Shown here piece after piece: positions 1-7,173 of a stretch of DNA of 7,173 nucleotides. The stretch lies in the NCBI GenBank assembly GCA_905236225.1, contig CAJOPM010000042.1:1-7173 (forward strand), written 5' to 3'. A program made the position numbers and the translations under genes. The DNA comes from an uncultured Eubacterium sp. (GTDB taxonomy: Bacteria > Bacillota > Clostridia > Lachnospirales > Lachnospiraceae). The notes below the pieces were generated by a model. The model was not told where the DNA came from, made no database searches, and worked only from the letters and a program-made list of their open reading frames with translations. Numbering within the stretch: position 1 is the first letter of the stretch; every line of letters begins with the position of its first letter.

Positions 1-1
1 T

Positions 2-106
2 GAAGATAAGACTCGCAGTATAGGTTTGAGAATGGTAAGCAATATGGCTAAGGATTTCAGATATATAAACACTATGGGAATGAATACTTTGATCATCAGG
101 GTATAG
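2..106 (+). CDS. C-terminal fragment of a probable HATPase_c-type (anti-sigma-factor-like) ATP-binding protein, truncated by the window start
   Basis: This frame is open from the window edge to a TAG at 104-106 and gives 34 residues. The segment TRSIGLRMVSNMAKDFRY, followed by TMGMNTLIIRV, resembles the end of a GHKL ATPase domain of the RsbW/SpoIIAB-like (HATPase_c_2) class. There a G-x-GL-x-hV box (here IGLRMV, residues 7-12) opens the last helix, and a Y-x(n)-G-x-N-x-L-x-h strand closes the fold just before the stop codon. Such domains bind ATP and act as anti-sigma factors or serine kinases, or are fused to other modules. The ATP-binding N and G1 boxes lie outside the window, so activity and full architecture cannot be judged. 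The assignment rests on pattern memory over 34 residues. The reading frame itself is better supported than the family, because the other two forward frames have stops within the first 50 bases. Confidence 0.5.
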   Translation, partial: EDKTRSIGLRMVSNMAKDFRYINTMGMNTLIIRV

Positions 107-108
107 TG

Positions 109-137
109 TTGGCAGATTCAAGGAGAAAAAGTAAAAT
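109..137 (+). promoter_or_regulatory. Sigma-70/SigA-type promoter candidate for addBA
   Basis: The -35 box TTGGCA (109-114) and -10 box TAAAAT (132-137) each match five of six consensus bases, and the spacer is exactly 17 bp. The -35 box starts 2 bp after the stop codon of the upstream gene. Transcription would start near 143-145 and give a leader of about 70 nt before addB. Box match and position are seen directly; activity is inferred. In an A+T-rich genome such matches also occur by chance. Confidence 0.5.
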
Positions 138-200
138 GCGTAAAAGGATGGAAGGCAGATAAACTATGGTATTATAAGCGATGAGACAAATGGCGGATTT

Positions 201-207
201 AGGAAGG
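201..207 (+). promoter_or_regulatory. Ribosome binding site of addB
   Basis: AGGAAGG lies 7 nt before the ATG at 215, a standard Shine-Dalgarno sequence and spacing. In the addB frame there are stop codons at 104, 182 and 200, so ATG 215 is the first possible start in that frame and the site confirms it. Confidence 0.85.
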
Positions 208-214
208 AATTATT

Positions 215-3200
215 ATGTCACTTCAATTTATCTTAGGCGGTGCAGGCTCTGGTAAGTCATATGATACATATATGGAATTTTTGGAAAATGCACAGAAAAA
301 TCCAACAAAAAAATACATTGTATTAGTACCAGAGCAATTTACTTTATATACACAAAAATTACTTACATCACTGTCTGAAAACAAAGTCATATTAAATCTT
401 GATGTGCAAAGTTTTGAAAGATTAGCATTTAAGATTATGGAAGAGCTCTATCTTACAGATACTGCAATTCTTAGGGAGACCGGTAAGAGTCTGCTTATGA
501 GAAAGGCGTTAATAGAATCCGAAGAAAAATTAAAAACTCTTGGATCTAATGTTAAAAAGATGGGATTTATTAACGAATTAAAGTCTGCAATATCAGAGCT
601 TATGCAGTATCAGATTACGCCAAAAGAGCTTTCTAAAAGCGTGGAAAAGACAGATGGTGCAATCTATTTGAAGATGAATGATTTATCAATCGTCTACGAG
701 AAATTTTTAGAGCTTATTCATAAGGAATATATCGCATCAGAGGAAGTGCTTGGATTTGTTGCATCTTATGTAGAAAAGTCAGAAATTGTAAAGGGTAGTG
801 ATATATTTTTAGATGGATATACCGGATTTACGCCTTCAGAGCTGACTTTGATTAATAAGCTTTTGATACACTGCGATAATGTAAAGATCGCATTTACCAT
901 TGATAATGAGGCTCTTTCATCAAACGCCATAGACATACAGGATATTTTTTTCCTAAGCAAAGCATCTATGCAGGAAATCACAAAATTGGCAAGGAGCGAA
1001 GGCGTAGATATATTAAAGAGTAAGATTATGACATCTTCGGGGGAAAAGCGTTTTAAAAATGCAAAAGCGCTTTGCTTTTTAGAAGAAAATATATTTAGAA
1101 ATAAAGAGGCAAGGTATGAATCAGAGCAGAGCAATATTCAAATAGCAGCGCTGCCGGATGGCGAGAGCGAGATAAAATATGCTGCAGCAAAAATAGCTGG
1201 GATGGTAAGACACAGCGGCGCAAGATATAAGGATTTTGCGATAATCTGTTCTGAGGTTGACAGCTATAAAGCAAGCATCAAAAAAGTTATGTCAGAATAT
1301 GAGATACCATATTTTATGGATGAAAAATCTACTCTAAAGGGGCAAAGATTTATAGAGGCCATTACAGACATTATAGAAGTAATAGAGCACAATTTTACCC
1401 CTGAAAGCGTTTTGGGAACACTTAAGAGCGGATATTTCGATCTTACGACAGATGAATGTGACATGCTCGAAAATTATGTAATTTCATTTGGAATAAGAGG
1501 ATATAAAAGATGGCGTGATAAATGGGTGATTCAAGATGCTGATTATGATGCAGATAAGCTTGAAGTTATAAATGAAATCAAAGATAGATTTATGACAAAG
1601 ATTATACCTCTTGCTGATATCATTAAGAAAAATAATTCTGCAAGAGTAAAAATCAATGCGTTGTATGAATTTATTGTTTCTTACAATATGCAAGATAAGC
1701 TTTTTAAATGGCAGCAGTATTTTGAAAATAGAGGAGAAGTGCTGCTTGCAAAGGAATATTCTCAGGTTTATAAAAAGCTTATGGATCTGTTTGACAAGAT
1801 GGTGGTACTACTAGGCGATGAAAAACTTAGTTTAAGTGATTTTTCAAAAATATTTGATGCCGGATTGGAAGCAGAGAAGATCGGAGTTATTCCGCCCGGG
1901 AATGATTATGTGCAGATAGCGGATGCGATAAGAAGTCGTATCGGTAATATTAAGGTGCTCTTTTTTGTAGGTGTAAATGATGGGAAAGTGCCTTCTTCAA
2001 GCGTAAGATGCGGATTGTTTACTCAGCAGGATAGAATAATACTTAAAAAGAAAGATATAAATATTGCAAAAGATGCTACAGAACAGGCTTTTATACAAAG
2101 ATTTTACCTGTATCTGGCCTTAACTAAGCCCAAAGAGCAGCTGTATATATCATATTCAAAGACAATAGGGGAGAATAAAGTGGGCAGACCATCATATCTT
2201 ATCAGAACTATGATGCGGATGTTTACAAAGATAGAGGTTTTGGATTTTGATGAGCAGATTGCAAGTCTTCTTACAAAGCAGAGCGCATTTTCATATCTGC
2301 TTAAGCTAAAACAAGATAAGGCACGTTTGGGATTGGAAGATGATTATATATCGATTCTTGAAGGATGGTTTGAGCACAATGATTATTATAAAAACCGCTT
2401 GAAAATGACAGAGCAGGCAATTTCATATACATATGCACAAAATGATTTGGATAAAGAGATTGCAAAAAAACTATATAGCGATGATGCTTTTATGAGTATA
2501 ACACGCCTAGAGATGTTTGCATCATGTGCGTTTGAACATTTTATGAATTACGGACTTCATCTTAAACAAAGAAAAGAATATGAATTTAATGCTGCTGATT
2601 TTGGAACTGTGATTCATAAAGTATTGGAGAAATATTTTTCATATATTAAAGAAAATGAAATTGATTCTTCAAAAATGACGGAAGAAGAAAAAGAACGTAT
2701 TGCCGACGAATATTTGGATGAGGCAATTTTGACCGAGAAAAACGCAGCGATTTTTGAAAATGGCAGAATGAAATATATGATTTATCGCATGAAGCGTTTG
2801 ATACATAGAAGTATATGGGTTATAGAAAAACAAATTGAAGAAAATAATATGATACCTACAGAGTTTGAGCTTATGTTTTCATCAGATGACGGCATAGATG
2901 CAACTAAAATTGATGTTCAAGGATACGGCAAAGTTCAGCTTCTGGGGAAAATTGACAGGGTAGATATAAGGCAAGATGAAAATAATGTTGATGTAAGAGT
3001 AGTTGATTATAAAACAGGAGTAAATGAGTTCTCACTGGAAAAATTATATAACGGGTTGCAGCTTCAGCTGGTTGTATATATGAAAGCGGCGATGGAACTT
3101 TTAAAAAAGAAGAATCCTAAGAAGAATTTAAGAGCCGATGGGGCATATTACTATCATATCGATGATCCGATTATACAAATGCCGGGCAAGGTCGAATCGC

Positions 3201-3523
3201 AAAGGATGCAAGATGAGATATTAAAAAAGCAAAAGCTAAAAGGATATAGCGGTGAAGATTTCGCGGCAATGAGCGTGGCTATGGAATATGTTTCATGGAA
3301 AATGCAATCACTGACGGGACAGATGCTGCAAGGCAGTGTAAGAGCAAATCCCTATACGATAGTTAAAGACTCTGATAGCTGCACATATTGTAAATATCAT
3401 ACAATATGTGGATTTGACGAAAGCATGCCCGGATGCAAAAAAAGGGATTTGTCATCTAAATTAAAAGATGAAGAAATCTATGGCAGGATGAAAGGAGCTT
3501 GTGATGGCGATATCATGGACTAA
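215..3523 (+). CDS. addB: ATP-dependent helicase/nuclease subunit B (AddB)
   Basis: AddB is the Chi-reading and second-nuclease subunit of AddAB, which resects cytoplasmic double-strand breaks for RecA-dependent repair. The protein has 1102 residues, normal for the family. The N terminus carries a Walker A motif (GGAGSGKS, residues 8-15), but the full set of SF1 helicase motifs is absent, as expected of this inactivated helicase fold. A conserved D-G-Y-T-x-F-T-P stretch begins at D200, and the family block VLFFVGVNDGKVP is near 581-593. The C-terminal RecB-type nuclease site is complete: H801 (GTVIHKVLE), D914 (GKIDR), D931 and K933 (VDYKTG), and Q951-x3-Y955. Four cysteines of the iron-sulfur staple are present: C771, then C1056-x2-C1059-x5-C1065. 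This staple separates AddB from cluster-free relatives such as many RexB proteins. The nuclease domain is expected to cut the strand ending 5'. The gene starts at ATG 215 behind a good ribosome binding site and overlaps addA by 20 bp. Confidence 0.96.
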   Translation: MSLQFILGGAGSGKSYDTYMEFLENAQKNPTKKYIVLVPEQFTLYTQKLLTSLSENKVILNLDVQSFERLAFKIMEELYLTDTAILRETGKSLLMRKALIESEEKLKTLGSNVKKMGFINELKSAISELMQYQITPKELSKSVEKTDGAIYLKMNDLSIVYEKFLELIHKEYIASEEVLGFVASYVEKSEIVKGSDIFLDGYTGFTPSELTLINKLLIHCDNVKIAFTIDNEALSSNAIDIQDIFFLSKASMQEITKLARSEGVDILKSKIMTSSGEKRFKNAKALCFLEENIFRNKEARYESEQSNIQIAALPDGESEIKYAAAKIAGMVRHSGARYKDFAIICSEVDSYKASIKKVMSEYEIPYFMDEKSTLKGQRFIEAITDIIEVIEHNFTPESVLGTLKSGYFDLTTDECDMLENYVISFGIRGYKRWRDKWVIQDADYDADKLEVINEIKDRFMTKIIPLADIIKKNNSARVKINALYEFIVSYNMQDKLFKWQQYFENRGEVLLAKEYSQVYKKLMDLFDKMVVLLGDEKLSLSDFSKIFDAGLEAEKIGVIPPGNDYVQIADAIRSRIGNIKVLFFVGVNDGKVPSSSVRCGLFTQQDRIILKKKDINIAKDATEQAFIQRFYLYLALTKPKEQLYISYSKTIGENKVGRPSYLIRTMMRMFTKIEVLDFDEQIASLLTKQSAFSYLLKLKQDKARLGLEDDYISILEGWFEHNDYYKNRLKMTEQAISYTYAQNDLDKEIAKKLYSDDAFMSITRLEMFASCAFEHFMNYGLHLKQRKEYEFNAADFGTVIHKVLEKYFSYIKENEIDSSKMTEEEKERIADEYLDEAILTEKNAAIFENGRMKYMIYRMKRLIHRSIWVIEKQIEENNMIPTEFELMFSSDDGIDATKIDVQGYGKVQLLGKIDRVDIRQDENNVDVRVVDYKTGVNEFSLEKLYNGLQLQLVVYMKAAMELLKKKNPKKNLRADGAYYYHIDDPIIQMPGKVESQRMQDEILKKQKLKGYSGEDFAAMSVAMEYVSWKMQSLTGQMLQGSVRANPYTIVKDSDSCTYCKYHTICGFDESMPGCKKRDLSSKLKDEEIYGRMKGACDGDIMD
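3491..3497 (+). promoter_or_regulatory. Ribosome binding site of addA, inside the 3' end of addB
   Basis: AAAGGAG lies within the last codons of addB. It is 6 nt from ATG 3504 but only 3 nt from the adjacent in-frame GTG at 3501. The spacing favours ATG 3504 as the addA start. Because the site sits in translated addB sequence, addA translation is probably coupled to addB, which would help keep the subunits near 1:1. Confidence 0.8.
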
Positions 3524-6500
3524 AGATCAAGAAAAAGTCATTAATGTAAGAGACAGAAGCATATTGGTAAGCGCAGCGGCAGGCTCAGGCAAGACAGCGG
3601 TTTTATCACAAAGGATTTTAAGCAGGTTGCTTGATAAGAACAATAAGACCGATATTGACAGATTCCTGGTCCTTACCTTTACGAATGCGGCTGCAGCCGA
3701 GATGAAGAGCAGAATATATGAACTTATAGAAGGGTATGTAAATGATAATCCGCACGATGCGCATATGAGAAGGCAATTGTCGCTTATAGCAAATGCGCAG
3801 ATTACGACAATAGACAGTTTTTGTATGAATATTGTCAGGAATTATTTTTATGCTGCAGATATTGATGCTAATGTTAAGATAGCACAAGGCGCAGAACTTG
3901 ATCTTATAAAACAAGATGCAATGAAAGATACCATAGAGGCTGCCTTTTTAGAAAATGATGAGGCATTTATAAGATTTGCTGAGTGCTATTCGCCGGGGAA
4001 AAAAGACAATAAAATAGAAAATTTGGTATATGATCTGTATGATTTTTCCCAGTCGCATCCGTGGCCTAAGGAATTATTAGAAGAGTGCAGGGGGGCATAT
4101 GATTTATCAAATAATGATATCAACAGCCTGCCATGGTACAGATGGTGTGATGAGTATATCAGGGCATTGCTAAAGAGCTGTATAAATATATTAAACACAG
4201 CGCTGAATATAAGCGGCGAGCAAGGAGGACCATATAAATATATAGAATTATTGGAAACTGAATTAGATGAAATCAGCTCATTCCTGGATGAAGAGGATTT
4301 TTTTGTTATGTGCGAAAAAGTAGCTGATAAAAAGGGTAATTTTGCCAGGCTTCCTAATATCAGAAAAACAGATGATGATATTGATGCGGATAAAAAGGAA
4401 CTCGTAAAGTCGCTAAGAGATCAGGTTAAGGGCGTGATAGGAGATATTGAAAAGGGATTTCATTTTACCAGGGAACAGGAAAGTGAAAATATTATTGCAA
4501 TTTCTGAAAATGTAGGTACGCTTATAGATCTTACGCTTAGGTATTCTGAAGTTTTTAGCGAAAAAAAACGTCAAAAAAACCTTGCTGATTTTTCTGATAT
4601 CGAACATATTGCGCTTAAGATTTTAAGAGATGAAAAAGATAAAATGCCGACTGATATCGCTAAAGATATGTCTGGATTCTATGATGAAATCATGATAGAT
4701 GAGTATCAGGACAGCAATTATATACAAGAGCAAATACTTACAGCTATTTCAACTACAAATGCTGACGGAGCAAACAATATTTTTATGGTCGGGGATGTCA
4801 AACAGAGCATCTATAGTTTCAGGATGGCGCGTCCGGATCTGTTTATTCAAAAATATAACACATACAGCTTAGAAGATTCCCCAAATCAAAAGATTCTTTT
4901 AGGGAAAAACTTTAGAAGCAGAGCTGAAGTTATTGATTGCGTAAATCATATATTTGAATCAATAATGCATAAGGATATAGGAAATGTAGAATATGATAAG
5001 GCAGCAGCACTCTATATAGGAAGTAAATTTCCAAGCTGCATAAGGGAAAATGAATTTGCCCCATCGCTTCTGTTATTTGACTCGCAGGATACTAGCGGAG
5101 TAGAGCTAAAACGAATGGAAGCGCGTATGATAGCAAGAAGAATTCGGGTTATGGTAGGCAGACAAATGGTTACTGACGGTGATACACTAAGACCTATGAG
5201 ACTTACGGATGTTGTGATATTGCTAAAAGCTGTAAAGAATAATGCGGATATATATGTTGAGGAGCTTATAAAAAACGGAGTGCCGGCGATATCTCCCGTA
5301 AAGTCAGGTTATTTTCAATCACTCGAGGTAAAAGTAATACTTAGCATGCTGCGCCTTATTGACAACGCAAAATCAGACATACCGCTTGCTTCAGTGCTGT
5401 ATTCGCCCATAGTAGGTGTAAGTGAAGATGAACTTGCCAAGATTAAAATAGAATTTCCCAAGTTGCCGTTTTATGATGCGGTATATAAATACAAAGAAGA
5501 AGGAGAAGATAAACTTCTTAAGGCAAAACTGGTTGCATTTTACAAAATGATTGATGAATTGGTGGTAATGAGAGAGTATTTGCCGCTTAGCGAGTTGATT
5601 TGGCAGGTATATAAAAAGAGCGGGTACTATGAATACGCTGCATCACTGCCGGCGGGGCAGGTAAGAGAAGCAAATCTTAAGTTGCTTGTAAAGGTGGCAA
5701 CAGAATACGAAAAATCAAGCTATAAGAGTCTATATAGATTTATCGACTATATAGATAAATTGCAAAAAAGCGAAGTTGAGATGGAACAAAGTCAGCAAAT
5801 GGTTGCAGAGGATGTTGTTCGCGTTATGACAATTCATAAGAGCAAGGGGCTTGAATTTCCGGTTGTATTTGTAAGCGCACTGGGAGCAAAGTTTGATACA
5901 AGAGATCGAACCGGTGATTTGCTTATGCACCCGGAGCTATATATGGCGATGGAAAGGTATGATTTATCAAACCGCTATAGAGTAAGTACGGCATTAAAGA
6001 ATGCAATCTCAGCAAGAATTGCAATTGATGGGCAGGGAGAAGCTATGAGATTGTTGTATGTCGCGCTTACCAGAGCAAAGGATAAACTGATTTTGACAGG
6101 TAGTATTAATAAAGCGCAAAACGTGGTTGAACAAGCTTGTGATGCAGATGAGTTTACGTTTGTCGAAAGGGCTAAGGCCGGTAGTTTCTTGGCATGGATA
6201 ATCAGACCTTTTGCTCAAAAATATCCTCAAAATATTGAAGTGTTTACAAGCGATGATCTGCCGCAGGAAACTTATGATGTAGAGAAAGAGACTAAGGAGC
6301 GAAGAGACGATAAGATAGATGATTCTTGCAGTGAATATGAAGAAATTATAAAAGATTTGGAATTTGTTTATCCGTATGATGAGGATAAGCCGCTTAAGAC
6401 AAAACTTAGTGTATCAGAAATAAAGAGGCTTACCCTTTCTTTAGAAGATGATGAAGAGGATCACTTAATTGAACATAGTGATAGTTATGTGCCGCAGTTT

Positions 6501-7043
6501 ATCAAAGCAAAAGATGAAAATACTCAAGGGACAAGATATGGAACTATGATGCATCGATTTTTGCAGTGCTTTGAATTTAAATCACTTGTTGATGATGTAA
6601 GCAGAGAATATGTGGTGCAAATAGCAAATCAGATGAAAGAAAAAAAACTGATTGATGATGAAATTATTAAGGGAATATCATTTGATGCAATTGCCAAGTT
6701 CTTAAGCAGCGATACGGCGAAGAGAATGAGACGGGCAGCGCAGCAAAATCTGCTTTTTAAAGAGCAACCCTACGTTATGGCGGATAAAGCGTGTAACATA
6801 ATAGATTCCAAAAGTAACGAAAACATTTTGATACAAGGAATAATTGACGTATACTGGCAGGAAGATGATAAGCTTATTTTGCTCGATTATAAGACGGATA
6901 GGGTAGATGATCGGCAGAAATTGGTTGATAAATACAAAAAACAGATTGAATTATATGAAATGGCGCTTAATAGAGCACGAAACATGGAAGTGGCAGACAA
7001 GATAATATATTCTTTTTCGCTTAGAGAAGCAATACACATCTAG
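3504..7043 (+). CDS. addA: ATP-dependent helicase/nuclease subunit A (AddA)
   Basis: AddA is the 3'-5' SF1A helicase motor of AddAB and also carries a nuclease. Counting from ATG 3504 it has 1179 residues, normal for the family. Visible motifs in order: Q motif (WTKDQ, Q9); Walker A AAAGSGKT (24-31); motif Ia LTFTN (57-61); Ic TTIDSF (101-106); Walker B/motif II DEYQDS (399-404); motif III GDVKQSIYSFR (430-440); motif IV NFRSR (469-473); motif V TIHKSKGLEF (776-785); motif VI LLYVALTRA (850-858) with arginine finger R857. The C-terminal RecB-family nuclease keeps H1017 (GTMMH), D1115 (GIIDVY), D1128 and K1130 (LDYKTD) and Q1147-x3-Y1151, so it should cut the 3'-ended strand until Chi is met. 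No catalytic residue is missing. It lies directly downstream of addB, overlapping by 20 bp (23 bp if GTG 3501 is used), and ends in TAG at 7041-7043. Confidence 0.97.
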   Translation: MAISWTKDQEKVINVRDRSILVSAAAGSGKTAVLSQRILSRLLDKNNKTDIDRFLVLTFTNAAAAEMKSRIYELIEGYVNDNPHDAHMRRQLSLIANAQITTIDSFCMNIVRNYFYAADIDANVKIAQGAELDLIKQDAMKDTIEAAFLENDEAFIRFAECYSPGKKDNKIENLVYDLYDFSQSHPWPKELLEECRGAYDLSNNDINSLPWYRWCDEYIRALLKSCINILNTALNISGEQGGPYKYIELLETELDEISSFLDEEDFFVMCEKVADKKGNFARLPNIRKTDDDIDADKKELVKSLRDQVKGVIGDIEKGFHFTREQESENIIAISENVGTLIDLTLRYSEVFSEKKRQKNLADFSDIEHIALKILRDEKDKMPTDIAKDMSGFYDEIMIDEYQDSNYIQEQILTAISTTNADGANNIFMVGDVKQSIYSFRMARPDLFIQKYNTYSLEDSPNQKILLGKNFRSRAEVIDCVNHIFESIMHKDIGNVEYDKAAALYIGSKFPSCIRENEFAPSLLLFDSQDTSGVELKRMEARMIARRIRVMVGRQMVTDGDTLRPMRLTDVVILLKAVKNNADIYVEELIKNGVPAISPVKSGYFQSLEVKVILSMLRLIDNAKSDIPLASVLYSPIVGVSEDELAKIKIEFPKLPFYDAVYKYKEEGEDKLLKAKLVAFYKMIDELVVMREYLPLSELIWQVYKKSGYYEYAASLPAGQVREANLKLLVKVATEYEKSSYKSLYRFIDYIDKLQKSEVEMEQSQQMVAEDVVRVMTIHKSKGLEFPVVFVSALGAKFDTRDRTGDLLMHPELYMAMERYDLSNRYRVSTALKNAISARIAIDGQGEAMRLLYVALTRAKDKLILTGSINKAQNVVEQACDADEFTFVERAKAGSFLAWIIRPFAQKYPQNIEVFTSDDLPQETYDVEKETKERRDDKIDDSCSEYEEIIKDLEFVYPYDEDKPLKTKLSVSEIKRLTLSLEDDEEDHLIEHSDSYVPQFIKAKDENTQGTRYGTMMHRFLQCFEFKSLVDDVSREYVVQIANQMKEKKLIDDEIIKGISFDAIAKFLSSDTAKRMRRAAQQNLLFKEQPYVMADKACNIIDSKSNENILIQGIIDVYWQEDDKLILLDYKTDRVDDRQKLVDKYKKQIELYEMALNRARNMEVADKIIYSFSLREAIHI

Positions 7044-7044
7044 G

Positions 7045-7073
7045 TTGCTTATTTCTTAAAAAAAATATATTAT
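7045..7073 (+). promoter_or_regulatory. Weak promoter-like element downstream of addA
   Basis: TTGCTT (7045-7050) and TATTAT (7068-7073) are separated by 17 bp. The -10 matches five of six consensus bases, but the -35 shares only the leading TTG. The spacer contains an A8 run (7058-7065). If active, it would transcribe the GC-rich hairpin starting at 7100 and whatever lies beyond the window. The region is so A/T-rich that a chance match is quite possible. Confidence 0.25.
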
Positions 7074-7090
7074 ATTCTAGGTTTGATTTA

Positions 7091-7161
7091 TCTCAGTCGG
7101 ATAAGACCCCTTCCTCTAAGCGTAGCGTAGGTAGGGGTTATAACAAACTGGTCTCAGTCGG
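7091..7161 (+). repeat. Two direct copies of a 10-bp repeat flanking a hairpin
   Basis: TCTCAGTCGG occurs at 7091-7100 and again at 7152-7161, a 61-bp period. The sequences after the two copies differ (ATAAGACCCC against GGTTACCCTA), so this is not a simple tandem duplication, at least as far as the window shows. GGGGTTA is also repeated at 7134-7140 and 7160-7166. The composition contrasts with the A/T-rich stretch immediately before it. It could be part of a dispersed intergenic repeat or the end of a small mobile element; the window edge prevents a decision. Confidence 0.6.
7100..7144. other. GC-rich imperfect hairpin after the addBA operon
   Basis: The core stem pairs ACCCCT (7106-7111) with AGGGGT (7133-7138). 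After one T-T mismatch it continues as CCT (7113-7115) with AGG (7129-7131), and a small inner CTA/TAG stem (7116-7118/7123-7125) may form. Outward the stem extends imperfectly to G7100-C7144. Palindromic GTTATAAC at 7137-7144 ends the right arm. It is well placed to end or protect the addBA transcript, but no U-tract follows on the + strand, so it is not a standard intrinsic terminator. A repetitive palindromic element is the main alternative. Confidence 0.55.
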
Positions 7162-7173
7162 GGTTACCCTAAA

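Noticed and set aside
52..162. Alternative open stretch in frame 1, ending in a basic tail (RRKSKMRKRMEGR) before TAA at 160-162
   Set aside because: It has a stop at 49-51 and overlaps the better-supported frame 2 tail and the promoter. A purine-rich AAGGAG before ATG 136 would encode only eight residues (MRKRMEGR), so a leader peptide cannot be supported.
181..255. Small ORF starting at ATG 181 that overlaps the addB start in another frame
   Set aside because: It has only 24 codons, no Shine-Dalgarno sequence before it, and most of its length is shadow of addB.
766..6230. Several minus-strand open frames of about 64-122 codons inside addB and addA
   Set aside because: All lie antisense to strongly conserved coding sequence and show no recognisable domains. 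They fit chance open frames opposite A/T-rich genes.
7057..7080. Minus-strand intrinsic terminator: an A/T stem followed by the T8 that complements 7058-7065
   Set aside because: The only stem next to the T8 is a five-pair all-A/U hairpin. The stable GC-rich hairpin is over 30 bp away, so a terminator call for a convergent gene is not supported.
7091..7161. Start of a CRISPR array
   Set aside because: There are only two copies of a 10-bp word at 61-bp spacing, shorter than CRISPR repeats, with a hairpin where a spacer would be and no cas genes in view.
7086..7173. TPP riboswitch on the minus strand, suggested by two CTGAGA words
   Set aside because: The remaining conserved TPP elements (the GAACCTGA-type and final GCG-AGGGA-type segments) are absent. 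The CTGAGA words are part of the repeated 10-mer.

Overview
The window is a compact, A+T-rich, low-GC Gram-positive (Firmicutes) locus. Gene order, purine-rich Shine-Dalgarno sites, heavy ATA/AGA codon use and the AddAB family type (not RecBCD) point to an anaerobic Clostridia-type bacterium, perhaps Lachnospiraceae or a relative. The species cannot be fixed from sequence alone.

Layout, all on the + strand. Positions 2-106 hold the last 34 codons of an upstream gene, which reads as the C-terminal edge of a GHKL/HATPase_c-type ATP-binding domain (anti-sigma-factor-like). A good sigma-70 promoter candidate (109-137) and a leader of about 70 nt follow. Next come addB (215-3523) and addA (3504-7043), which overlap by 20 bp and together fill about 95% of the window. 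The last 130 bp (7044-7173) are non-coding. They hold an A/T-rich stretch with a weak promoter-like element, then a GC-rich imperfect hairpin flanked by two copies of a 10-bp repeat, which runs to the window edge.

AddA and AddB form the two-subunit, two-nuclease helicase that resects double-strand breaks, recognises Chi and prepares 3' ssDNA for RecA; it also degrades unprotected foreign linear DNA. AddA keeps all SF1A helicase motifs and a complete RecB-type nuclease site. AddB keeps a Walker A motif, the four-cysteine Fe-S staple and its own complete nuclease site. Both proteins look full length and intact.

I found no undescribed protein system: this is an ordinary core DNA-repair operon. 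The parts worth a second look are the 3' hairpin/repeat element, the predicted Chi-reading residues of AddB, and the identity of the truncated upstream neighbour.
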